DNA of 6,167 nucleotides from Clostridia bacterium (GCA_009930125.1 RZYZ01000124.1:1-6167), one strand, 5' to 3'. Counted from the first letter of the stretch, positions 1-6,006 are shown. The notes: generated by a model from the letters alone, not told the origin. Translations and numbers: made by a program.

Positions 1-41
1 AATAATATATTCAACTAATATATATTTTGCTCATGACAATT

Positions 42-70
42 AAAAAAGACCTGAGATAATCTCTCAGATC
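42..70 (-). terminator. Rho-independent terminator of the thrS-HNH operon
   Basis: Read on the minus strand, GATCTGAGA (70-62) pairs with TCTCAGGTC (56-48) as a 9-bp stem with one G-U pair around a 5-nt loop, and six T residues (47-42) follow directly. This is a classic intrinsic terminator. It lies about 70 nt past the stop codon of the HNH-like gene and closes the minus-strand operon. The AT-rich bases 1-41 beyond it show nothing I can name. Confidence 0.9.
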
Positions 71-140
71 TGATTTAGTAGACTTTTTCAGTGGCCTCCT
101 GTTGTCAGATCTTTCTTTTTCTGAAAGTCAAGGTTACCCA

Positions 141-524
141 TCACTCCATAGGATCAAGGAAATCTTCTTCGTCAACCAGCTGATGACCGCTCATGAGAAA
201 ATCAATGATGTCGATTCTGCGATAGCCTTCCTTATATCTTTTGAGTGTCTTTACAAGTGTCCTTAAAAGGCTGTTGGATAACTCAGCTTTTTTCCGGATC
301 TCTTCTTTTCTGTAGAAATCCTCTGAGAAGAGACTCTGCAGCTTAGTCTGCAAAGCCTGTTTATACTGAAGATCGATTTCCGGATCTCGATGAGGACCGG
401 ACTGACCTCTATGATGGTGATCACAGAGGCAGATCCGATTCAGCGGATATTCCAGTCCCCCTTCATCTTTATGAATGATATGATGTGTGTCTCCTGGTTT
501 ACCGCATACAACACATTTATTCAA
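141..524 (-). CDS. Small HNH-nuclease-like protein
   Basis: This 127-residue protein carries a zinc-finger HNH (beta-beta-alpha-metal) nuclease fold at its N-terminus. Visible in order are the C4-x2-C7 knuckle, the histidine pair H14-H15, N29, and C34-x2-H37 followed by H38, the usual HNH order of metal ligands and catalytic His/Asn. H37 stands where many members have the fourth zinc cysteine. Residues 50-110 are charged and helical and could bind DNA or mediate oligomerisation. The start codon is TTG (524-522), preceded by GAGG with an 8-nt gap; the nearby upstream ATG hits a stop after two codons. The gene begins 16 nt after the thrS stop and shares its transcript, with the terminator following, so it should be expressed with thrS under T-box control. 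By family, HNH proteins cut or nick DNA; the target and biological role here are unknown. There is no partner methylase, integrase or phage gene nearby, so a restriction or phage-packaging role is not supported by context. Confidence 0.82.
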   Translation of the reverse strand: MNKCVVCGKPGDTHHIIHKDEGGLEYPLNRICLCDHHHRGQSGPHRDPEIDLQYKQALQTKLQSLFSEDFYRKEEIRKKAELSNSLLRTLVKTLKRYKEGYRRIDIIDFLMSGHQLVDEEDFLDPME

Positions 525-540
525 ATCATCGCCTCAACTT

Positions 541-2538
541 CTATTCTTCTGTGCTTTTAGGTGCAAAATGATAATTATATCGGTTCTCATTCTCCTGAAG
601 TACTCTACTGATGAATGCATCAAGATCTGCAGAACCTTCGTTGCCTTTCTCACGGCTGGTCACTGCCAGAGTACCCGTTTCCTTTTCCTGTTCTCCAATG
701 ACCACGAAGTATGGAATTCGCTCGTTTCTTGCTTCACGGATCTTGTATCCGATCTTCTCGTTTCTGTCATCCATTTCTGCACGGATGCCCATCTTCTTCA
801 TCTTAGCCAGAACTTCTTCCACATAATCATGGAATTTTTCGGAAATCGGCAGCAGCTTCACCTGGACTGGTGCCAGCCACAGAGGCATAGCGCCTGCATA
901 TTTTTCAATGAGGATGGCAAGGGTTCTTTCATAGCAGCCGATGCTGGTTCTATGAATGACAATCGGATGTTTCTTCTGTCCGTCTTTATCCACATAGGTC
1001 ATGTTGAATCTTTCAGGAAGCGCAAAGTCGATCTGCACGGTGATGATGGTGTCTTCTTTGCCATGGACGTTCTTCATCTGAAGGTCCAGTTTCGGACCGT
1101 AGAAGGCGGCTTCTCCATCTGCTTCCACATAATTGAGCCCTGCATGATCGAGGATTTCTCTCATGGCGTTCTGTGTGCTTTCCCATGCTTCAGGATTGTT
1201 GATGTATTTATGTGTATCCTTGGGATCCCACTTTGAGAATCTGTAGGTGATGTCTTCTTTGATGCCCAGGGTTTCCATGACGTAATTCGTCAGGTCCAGT
1301 ACCCCTCTGAACTCCTCTTCCAGCTGATCCGGTCTTACGATCAGATGACCTTCTGATATAGTGAACTGTCTGACTCTTGTGAGTCCATGCATTTCACCGG
1401 AGGATTCGTTTCTGAAGAGTGTGGAGGTTTCCCCCATCTTCACTGGCAGATCCCTGTAGCTGTGCTGATCGGAGTTGTAGATGGCGAACTGGAATGGACA
1501 GGTCATGGGCCTTAGGGCCATGACTTCACCTTCCACGTCATCACCGAAGAGGTCTCCGTGTCCATGAGGATCCTGACACATGATGAACATGCCATCCTTG
1601 TAGTGATCCCAGTGACCTGAAACCTTGAACAGATCGGATTTGGACATCAGCGGTGTCTGCGTGAATTCGTATCCGCGGCTCTCCTCCTCATCTTCGATGA
1701 ACCGTTTCATCACCTGAAGGATTTTGGTTCCGTTCTTCTTGAATAATGGAAGACCCTGACCGATCATGTCAGAGGAGGTGAATATGTTCAGCTCTCTGCC
1801 GAGCTTATTGTGATCGCGCTTCTTTGCTTCTTCCACCATGGCGAGGTACTCATCCAGCTCGTTCTTCTTCGGGAAGGATGTGCCGTAAATTCTGGACAGC
1901 ATCTTGTTCTTTTCAGAACCTCTCCAGTACGCACCAGCTACCTGTGTAAGTTTGAAGGCCTTCACTGCCTTTGTGGATGCAAGGTGCGGGCCAGCGCAGA
2001 GATCGGTGAATTCACCCATCTTGTAGAAGGATAGTATCTCATCTTCTGGAAGATCGTTGATCAGCTCCACCTTATATGGTTCTCCCATCTCTTCCATGAG
2101 CTTCAGTGCTTCGCTTCTGGAAAGTGTATATCTTTCCAGCTTCAGATCCTCTTTCACGATTTTCTTCATTTCCGCTTCGATCTTTGTCAGGTCTTCCGCG
2201 GAAAAACTTCCATCCTTATCAAAATCGTAGTAGTATCCATTTTCTATGGCAGGTCCTATGGCAAGCTTCACACCAGGGAAAAGCCTCTTCACTGCAAGAG
2301 CCAGTATATGGGAGGATGTATGTCTGAAGGCATGCTTCCCGTCTTCATCCTCAAAGGTTCTGATTTCGAGTTCGCAGTCCTCATTGAGTTCATAACGGAT
2401 ATCTACTCTCTCCCCATTGACACGTCCTGCCATGGCGGCACGTCCAAGTCCTGATGAAATGGCATAGGCGGCATCCAGCACCGTGGATCCTTTTTCCATC
2501 TGAATCACATTTCCGTCTTTCAGTTTTACATTAATCAT
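541..2538 (-). CDS. thrS: Threonyl-tRNA synthetase
   Basis: ThrRS charges tRNA-Thr with threonine in the cytoplasm using ATP. The 665-residue product has the full bacterial architecture: an N-terminal TGS domain (about 1-62), the editing domain with H73-x3-H77 and D179-x-C181-x3-H185 that removes misattached serine, the class II catalytic core (about 240-545), and a C-terminal anticodon-binding domain (about 550-640). In the core, motif 2 is seen as RNESSGEMHGL and motif 3 as HRTSIGCYERTLAIL. The three expected zinc ligands are present: Cys in MTCPF (about 346), His in GEMHG (about 383) and His in VIHRTS (about 528). The core is unusual in reading MTCPFQF where many ThrRS have MNCPGH, which suggests a distinct subgroup. 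I place the start at the second ATG (2538-2536), giving a 7-nt gap from AGGAGG; the ATG two codons upstream abuts the Shine-Dalgarno sequence and is a poor start. Expression is governed by the T-box leader upstream. Confidence 0.98.
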   Translation of the reverse strand: MINVKLKDGNVIQMEKGSTVLDAAYAISSGLGRAAMAGRVNGERVDIRYELNEDCELEIRTFEDEDGKHAFRHTSSHILALAVKRLFPGVKLAIGPAIENGYYYDFDKDGSFSAEDLTKIEAEMKKIVKEDLKLERYTLSRSEALKLMEEMGEPYKVELINDLPEDEILSFYKMGEFTDLCAGPHLASTKAVKAFKLTQVAGAYWRGSEKNKMLSRIYGTSFPKKNELDEYLAMVEEAKKRDHNKLGRELNIFTSSDMIGQGLPLFKKNGTKILQVMKRFIEDEEESRGYEFTQTPLMSKSDLFKVSGHWDHYKDGMFIMCQDPHGHGDLFGDDVEGEVMALRPMTCPFQFAIYNSDQHSYRDLPVKMGETSTLFRNESSGEMHGLTRVRQFTISEGHLIVRPDQLEEEFRGVLDLTNYVMETLGIKEDITYRFSKWDPKDTHKYINNPEAWESTQNAMREILDHAGLNYVEADGEAAFYGPKLDLQMKNVHGKEDTIITVQIDFALPERFNMTYVDKDGQKKHPIVIHRTSIGCYERTLAILIEKYAGAMPLWLAPVQVKLLPISEKFHDYVEEVLAKMKKMGIRAEMDDRNEKIGYKIREARNERIPYFVVIGEQEKETGTLAVTSREKGNEGSADLDAFISRVLQENENRYNYHFAPKSTEE

Positions 2539-2544
2539 GTTCAT

Positions 2545-2551
2545 TCCTCCT
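2545..2551 (-). promoter_or_regulatory. Ribosome binding site that decides the thrS start
   Basis: AGGAGGA on the minus strand touches the first ATG (2544-2542) but lies a normal 7 nt (counted from AGGAGG) from the second ATG (2538-2536). Spacing therefore favours the second, giving a protein that begins MINVKLKDG. Both ATGs are in frame, so the product differs by only two residues. Confidence 0.75.
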
Positions 2552-2586
2552 AAATAAAATAGACCCGTCCCGGAAAGGGACGAGTC
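2551..2586 (-). terminator. T-box regulatory terminator
   Basis: On the minus strand, GACTCGTCCC (2586-2577) pairs with GGGACGGGTC (2571-2562) in a 10-bp stem with one G-U pair and a TTTCC loop, followed by a T-rich run (2561-2551). Its 5' arm contains the CGTCCC that the T-box sequence captures when uncharged tRNA binds, so termination and antitermination exclude each other. The thrS Shine-Dalgarno begins at the end of the T-rich run. Confidence 0.93.
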
Positions 2587-2797
2587 ATCGTGGTTCCACC
2601 CTAATTAAAAGCAACTAAGAGTCACTTTCGCTTAATACCTTAACGCGGCAAACGCAGATCCTTATACTTTCGTCTTCGTACTGCACTCCCAGGTGGTTTT
2701 CGCGAATCTCCTCTTAGGTTGCTTCCAGCCATGGCTACCCTCTCTTTAAAGAATCCTGTCGGTACTCTTCCTGTTCAAAGTGTTTTGATTTTTGATT
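2562..2797 (-). promoter_or_regulatory. T-box riboswitch leader of thrS (threonine specific)
   Basis: The leader RNA senses uncharged tRNA-Thr and lets transcription continue into thrS when threonine charging is low. The conserved T-box AGGGTGGAACCACG lies at 2602-2589 (minus strand). Its AGGG can pair with CCCT inside CGTCCCT (2582-2576), forming the antiterminator in competition with the terminator. Stem I is bounded by GTAC (2765-2762) and GTAC (2681-2678), with CAGG (2758-2755) pairing to CCTG (2693-2690). Just 5' of that last helix, AACCA presents the specifier codon ACC (2697-2695) followed by A, matching tRNA-Thr with anticodon GGU. The bulge UGGA (2598-2595) predicts a U discriminator base in the tRNA acceptor end. 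The 5' end is set by the predicted transcription start near 2797. The motif, the specifier and the downstream gene agree. Confidence 0.95.
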
Positions 2798-2803
2798 GAC
2801 TTT

Positions 2804-2832
2804 ATTATATCCAATTGCACCTGTCCCGTCAA
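2804..2832 (-). promoter_or_regulatory. Sigma-A-type promoter of the thrS operon
   Basis: On the minus strand, TTGACG (2832-2827) and TATAAT (2809-2804) are separated by exactly 17 bp: five of six and six of six matches to the housekeeping consensus. The predicted start is near A2797, just before the T-box stem I, giving a leader of about 260 nt. Confidence 0.88.
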
Positions 2833-2907
2833 CTTTGCTGTAGATATTTTGCCGGCTTCATCCATGGAAAGTTTGAATAATACCTATAACGGGAAAGCGT
2901 AATAAGA

Positions 2908-2913
2908 TATAAT
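2908..2913 (+). promoter_or_regulatory. Possible -10 element for the tautomerase-like gene
   Basis: A perfect TATAAT lies 30 nt before the start codon, but no good -35 hexamer sits 16-18 bp upstream (the 17-bp position reads TATAAC). It may be a weak or activator-dependent promoter, or a chance match in AT-rich DNA. It diverges from the thrS promoter, which lies about 75 bp away. Confidence 0.4.
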
Positions 2914-2942
2914 AGGCATAACAGGTGTAGGAGGTAAAGCGG

Positions 2943-3278
2943 ATGTTGACAATAACACTTCATTTTCCAAGATGCAGCGGGCATGAAAGAAAGAATCGAC
3001 TGATTCAGAGCATCGTATATCGAGTAAGCGGAAGATTTTCTCTGGAAGATCGCTCGATCAGAGTCATGTTCTACGAGTCTGAGTTTCGTTCAGACATGGG
3101 CTCGGATTTTGGGGATTTTATTCATATCGATGTAGTGTCGTGCCCTTCTCTGGAACTGGAGGAAAAGAAAGTCCTTGCAGAAATCCTCAAGGACGAAATC
3201 AATATTTTTTCTGGAACAAGAGTGGATGATGTATCCATATTCATCATCAATACAGACTGTGAGTCCTATTTCAAATAA
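2943..3278 (+). CDS. MIF/tautomerase-superfamily-like protein lacking the N-terminal proline
   Basis: This 111-residue soluble protein has no signal peptide or membrane segment. It appears built from two similar beta-alpha-beta units, residues 2-45 and about 58-102. Each has a hydrophobic strand (LTITLHF; FIHIDVV), a charged helix (HERKNRLIQSIVYRV; LEEKKVLAEILKDEI) and a second strand (IRVMFYE; DVSIFIIN). That pseudo-twofold layout and the length fit the MIF/CHMI branch of the tautomerase superfamily, whose members normally run about 110-125 residues. The catalytic residue of that family is proline exposed after removal of Met1; here residue 2 is leucine. The start is well supported: AGGAGG (2929-2934) sits 8 nt before the ATG, so a mis-chosen start does not explain the missing proline. 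If the fold is right, the protein is either not a tautomerase or uses other chemistry. It is probably monocistronic, ending at a hairpin. Family assignment rests on pattern and length alone; a small protein of unknown function is the alternative. Confidence 0.7.
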   Translation: MLTITLHFPRCSGHERKNRLIQSIVYRVSGRFSLEDRSIRVMFYESEFRSDMGSDFGDFIHIDVVSCPSLELEEKKVLAEILKDEINIFSGTRVDDVSIFIINTDCESYFK

Positions 3279-3313
3279 GCCAGAACCGCATTCATGATTC
3301 GGCATGTATTTCA

Positions 3314-3342
3314 GAAAGGAGGGTATTCTTTTCCCTCCTTTC
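3314..3342 (+). terminator. Hairpin, probable terminator after the tautomerase-like gene
   Basis: GAAAGGAGGG (3314-3323) and CCCTCCTTTC (3333-3342) form a perfect 10-bp stem with a 9-nt loop, 35 nt after the stop codon. The following bases are AAGATCTTTT rather than a clean T run, so termination may be weak. The minus-strand reading also lacks a T tract. Confidence 0.6.
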
Positions 3343-3491
3343 AAGATCTTTTCCGTTACCGCGTCCATATCGTTTCGATATACTGCAGTGACTGTTCTTA
3401 TAAACGCGATTTATCTGCGTTCACTCAACACTTCTTCACTACGGTGCAATTCATACCATTTTGGTCTGTAAAATACCAGTCAGAGAAACCC

Positions 3492-3507
3492 ATGTGCAGA
3501 TGCACAT
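3492..3507. repeat. Inverted repeat ATGTGCA-GA-TGCACAT
   Basis: Two perfect 7-bp arms (3492-3498 and 3501-3507) flank a 2-nt centre. The loop is too short for a good RNA hairpin, which points to a dimeric protein-binding site rather than an RNA element. The spacing does not fit the CRP/FNR consensus. It sits 9 bp before the 24-bp palindrome. Confidence 0.5.
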
Positions 3508-3516
3508 TCGAAAAAT

Positions 3517-3540
3517 TAAATGATAAATATTTATCATTTA
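3517..3540. repeat. Perfect 24-bp palindrome, probable operator
   Basis: Each arm is TAAATGATAAAT, read identically on both strands with no spacer, centred between 3528 and 3529. It ends 31 bp before the -35 element of the hydrogenase promoter, centred near -79, a position typical for an upstream activator or auxiliary operator. Its inner 18 bp (ATGATAA-ATAT-TTATCAT) share 14 positions with the downstream Rex site. The TGATAA halves also resemble Fur/PerR half-sites, but with different spacing. The regulator is unproven. Confidence 0.65.
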
Positions 3541-3571
3541 TGGAAAACAGTTCGTTGTGGACTGAAACTTC

Positions 3572-3600
3572 TTGATAATAAATGGGGTTGTCTATATAAT
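3572..3600 (+). promoter_or_regulatory. Sigma-A-type promoter of the hydrogenase operon
   Basis: TTGATA (3572-3577) and TATAAT (3595-3600) are separated by 17 bp, close to the housekeeping consensus. The predicted start is near 3606-3607, leaving a leader of about 33 nt before hydC. A promoter this strong fits a gene set held down by a repressor. Confidence 0.85.
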
Positions 3601-3609
3601 TAAAGGTGT

Positions 3610-3627
3610 TTGGTAAATATTTAACAA
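3610..3627. promoter_or_regulatory. Rex operator (NADH/NAD+ redox sensor)
   Basis: TTGGTAA-ATAT-TTAACAA matches the clostridial Rex consensus TTGTTAA-N4-TTAACAA at 13 of 14 specified positions. It lies at about +4 to +21 relative to the predicted start and abuts the ribosome binding site, so bound Rex would block initiation or early elongation. Rex dissociates from DNA when NADH is abundant, which would induce hydrogenase under excess reductant. The rex gene is not in the window. Confidence 0.82.
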
Positions 3628-3639
3628 GGGGTGAGAGAA

Positions 3640-4116
3640 ATGTGTGCATTATCACAAAATCCTAAAATTCAGGAGCTGGATGAATTTATTGAGAAAATCA
3701 ATGCGAAGGAATCGGATCTCATAGAAGTGCTGCACCATGCGCAGAATTCCTTCGGATACATATCCGAAGAGCTCGTGGGTCATATCAGTCAGAAAATCGG
3801 TGTTCCTAAGTCCAAAATCTTCGGAGTGGTCAGCTTCTATTCCTACTTCACCACAGAACCTAGAGGTAAGAATGTAATCAATGTCTGTATGGGAACCGCA
3901 TGCTTTGTGCGTGGAGCGGATAAGATTCTCAGAGAATTCGAGTCACAGCTCAGAATGAAATCGGGCGAAACTTCCATAGATGGAATTTTCACCATCGATT
4001 CACTAAGGTGTGTGGGTGCCTGCGGCCTGGCCCCTGTCGTCATGGTTAATGACAAGGTCTACGGCAGAGTGGAAGCGAAAGATGTCAATAAAATCATCAG
4101 CGAATGTGAGGTGTAA
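3640..4116 (+). CDS. hydC: NAD-linked [FeFe]-hydrogenase subunit HydC (NuoE-like)
   Basis: This 158-residue cytoplasmic subunit belongs to the NuoE/HndA thioredoxin-like ferredoxin family. A helical N-terminal part (residues 1-70, including the family-type stretch LHHAQNSFGYISEELV and FGVVSFYSYF) precedes the thioredoxin-like domain. The four [2Fe-2S] ligands are visible as C83-x4-C88 (CMGTAC) and C124-x3-C128 (CVGACGLAP). In the complex it passes electrons to or from the flavin of HydB. The chosen start is ATG at 3640, with AAGGGGTGAG about 5 nt upstream. A GTG at 3631 in the same frame would add three residues, but it lies inside that ribosome binding site. One base separates the stop from the hydB start, so the two are surely cotranscribed and probably translationally coupled. 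NuoE of complex I is the alternative, made unlikely by the ferredoxin-bearing HydB and the following HndD-like gene. Confidence 0.93.
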   Translation: MCALSQNPKIQELDEFIEKINAKESDLIEVLHHAQNSFGYISEELVGHISQKIGVPKSKIFGVVSFYSYFTTEPRGKNVINVCMGTACFVRGADKILREFESQLRMKSGETSIDGIFTIDSLRCVGACGLAPVVMVNDKVYGRVEAKDVNKIISECEV

Positions 4117-4117
4117 T

Positions 4118-5995
4118 ATGCTAAGCAGTATAGAGGATCTGAAAACAATCAGAGAAAAAAGTCAGGGACTTCTGTTTCTGAGAAAGAATGCGGCGCCTGC
4201 TGGTACCAAGAGAGAAATTCTTGTTTGTGCAGGAACAGGCTGTCACAGTGCAAGAAGCAAGGAAATCGTCGAGAATTTCAATGAAGAAATAAAGAAAAGA
4301 AACCTCACAGAGCAGGCATCCTGTCATATCACCGGATGTTTCGGATTCTGTGAAAAGGGCCCTATCGTTAAGGTCTTTCCTGACGATGTCTTTTATACGG
4401 AAGTGACCGAGGATGATGTGGATGAAATCATCTCAAAACATATCGTTGAAGGACAGATGGTGGAGCGTCTTCTCTATATCGATCCTAAAACAAAAGAGAA
4501 GATCGATACCCAGCATCATATGAATTTCTACAGAAAACAGAATCGTATCGCACTGAGAAACTGCGGACTCATCGACCCTGAAAAAATCGAGGAATATATT
4601 GCCAATGACGGTTATCTGGCTCTTGCGGAGATCATAACCACCAAAGAGCCCATCGATGTCGTCGATACACTGAAAGCATCCGGTCTTCGTGGACGCGGAG
4701 GCGGTGGCTACCCAACGGGTTCCAAATGGGGTATGACGCTGCGTAGCAAGGGTCCTGAAAAGTATATGATCTGTAATGCTGATGAAGGAGACCCTGGTGC
4801 ATTCATGGACCGTTCCATACTGGAGGGAGATCCGCACAGCATCATCGAAGCCATGGCCATCGGCGGATTTGCCATCGGGGCAAATAAGGGTGTTGTCTAT
4901 ATCAGAGCAGAGTACCCTCTTGCCATCAAGCGTCTGAAGATTGCCATAGAGCAGGCGAAAGAATTCAATTTACTTGGAAAGAACATTCTGAATTCAGGAT
5001 TTGATTTTGACCTGGACATCAAGTACGGTGCAGGAGCTTTTGTGTGCGGTGAAGAGACTGCGCTCATTCAGAGTATCGAAGGACACAGAGGAGAACCTGT
5101 GTCAAAGCCCCCCTACCCTTCAGAATCAGGGCTGTTCGGCAAGCCTACCTGCGTGAACAACGTGGAAACCCTTGCGAATATTCCGATCATCTTCCAGAAA
5201 GGTCCGGAATGGTATTCCTCCATTGGAACAGAGTTTTCCAAAGGAACCAAAGTATTTGCCCTGGCTGGTAAGATCAACAATGTGGGACTTGTAGAAGTGC
5301 CTATGGGGATCACACTTCGAGAAATCATTTATGAAATCGGCGGAGGAATCAAGGGCGGTCATGCATTCAAAGCGGTTCAGACCGGTGGTCCTTCAGGTGG
5401 ATGTATTACAGAAAAGGATCTGGATACCCCTATTGATTATGAATCTCTAAGCAGAATCGGCTCCATGATGGGTTCCGGTGGAATGATCGTCATGGATGAA
5501 GAAAACTGTATGGTGGACATCGCAAAATTCTATCTGGATTTCACAGTGGAGGAATCCTGCGGAAAATGTACGGCCTGCAGAGTCGGTAATAAGAGACTGC
5601 TTGAAATACTGAACAGAATCACAGCCGGTAAAGGCGAACTGGAAGATCTGGAGAAGCTTGAAGAACTGTCTCAGACAATCAAGGACACTTCCTTATGTGG
5701 ACTTGGTCAGACGGCACCGAATCCGATCCTAAGCACCATAAAATATTTTGAAGATGAATATCGTGCGCATATCGTAGACAAGCGCTGTCCTTCCGGAGTC
5801 TGCAGAGATCTGACAAAATATGTCATTACAGATGCCTGCATCGGTTGTACGAAATGCGCCAGAGCCTGCCCTGTGGATGCAATCTCTGGTAAAGTTCGTG
5901 AGAAACATGAGATCGATCAGGAAATCTGCATCAAGTGCGGAGCATGCTATACGGCCTGCCCAGTGAAGCCGATCAAGGCTGTACAAATTGTATAG
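4118..5995 (+). CDS. hydB: NAD-linked [FeFe]-hydrogenase flavoprotein subunit HydB (NuoF-like)
   Basis: This 625-residue subunit binds NAD(H) and FMN and connects them to iron-sulfur clusters; in bifurcating hydrogenases it is the site where electrons from NADH and ferredoxin meet. Domains in order: a thioredoxin-like [2Fe-2S] domain (about 30-110; C37-x4-C42 and C74-x3-C78); the NuoF FMN/NADH fold with the glycine-rich loop GLRGRGGGGYPTG (189-201) and NADEGDPGAF (220-229); an SLBB region (about 375-460); a [4Fe-4S] site C481-x2-C484-x2-C487 with C527; and a C-terminal double ferredoxin domain (C574, C577, C580, C584; C604, C607, C610, C614). Complex I NuoF lacks both the N-terminal [2Fe-2S] and the C-terminal ferredoxin domains, which marks this as HydB/HndC type. 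The start at 4118 has GAGGTG 4 nt upstream; the frame is open further back into hydC but without support. HydA follows after 11 nt. A formate-dehydrogenase-linked homologue is the main alternative. Confidence 0.94.
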   Translation: MLSSIEDLKTIREKSQGLLFLRKNAAPAGTKREILVCAGTGCHSARSKEIVENFNEEIKKRNLTEQASCHITGCFGFCEKGPIVKVFPDDVFYTEVTEDDVDEIISKHIVEGQMVERLLYIDPKTKEKIDTQHHMNFYRKQNRIALRNCGLIDPEKIEEYIANDGYLALAEIITTKEPIDVVDTLKASGLRGRGGGGYPTGSKWGMTLRSKGPEKYMICNADEGDPGAFMDRSILEGDPHSIIEAMAIGGFAIGANKGVVYIRAEYPLAIKRLKIAIEQAKEFNLLGKNILNSGFDFDLDIKYGAGAFVCGEETALIQSIEGHRGEPVSKPPYPSESGLFGKPTCVNNVETLANIPIIFQKGPEWYSSIGTEFSKGTKVFALAGKINNVGLVEVPMGITLREIIYEIGGGIKGGHAFKAVQTGGPSGGCITEKDLDTPIDYESLSRIGSMMGSGGMIVMDEENCMVDIAKFYLDFTVEESCGKCTACRVGNKRLLEILNRITAGKGELEDLEKLEELSQTIKDTSLCGLGQTAPNPILSTIKYFEDEYRAHIVDKRCPSGVCRDLTKYVITDACIGCTKCARACPVDAISGKVREKHEIDQEICIKCGACYTACPVKPIKAVQIV

Positions 5996-6006
5996 GAGGA
6001 AAAATC

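Larger units (their letters stand above)
3343..3571 (+). other. Intergenic region without a recognisable gene
   Basis: Open frames here (for example 3294-3575 on plus, 3425-3655 on minus) have no plausible ribosome binding site, family motif or protein-like composition, and I do not call them. The stretch holds several small inverted repeats: ATATCG/CGATAT (3367-3381), AACGC/GCGTT around 3403-3421, a 16-nt repeat at 3492-3507 and a perfect palindrome at 3517-3540. It looks like a long regulatory region upstream of the hydrogenase promoter, although a short RNA gene cannot be excluded. Confidence 0.6.

Noticed and set aside
88..141. A 17-codon frame on the minus strand overlapping the HNH stop as TGATG (MGNLDFQKKKDLTTGGH)
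   Set aside because: GGAG lies only 2 nt from the ATG, the peptide is lysine-rich without a motif, and nothing else supports translation.
487..1236. Long plus-strand open frame antisense to thrS
   Set aside because: Shadow of thrS codon bias: composition is Cys/Phe/His-rich, with no motif and no ribosome binding site, opposite a certain gene.
2542..2544. First ATG of thrS as the start codon
   Set aside because: It directly abuts the AGGAGGA sequence; the next in-frame ATG has a normal 7-nt gap.
3517..3540. FNR or CRP site
   Set aside because: GAT and ATC are 8 nt apart rather than the 4 needed for FNR, and no TGTGA-N6-TCACA is present.
3631..3639. GTG start for hydC
   Set aside because: It lies inside the ribosome binding site of the better ATG at 3640.
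3425..3655. Minus-strand open frame of 76 codons across the hydC promoter
   Set aside because: It runs through the promoter, Rex site and palindrome, and has no recognisable family and no good ribosome binding site.
4010..4117. Upstream extension of hydB by 36 residues into hydC
   Set aside because: The extension overlaps the hydC [2Fe-2S] coding region, has no ribosome binding site, and the residues do not resemble HydB; ATG 4118 has GAGGTG upstream.
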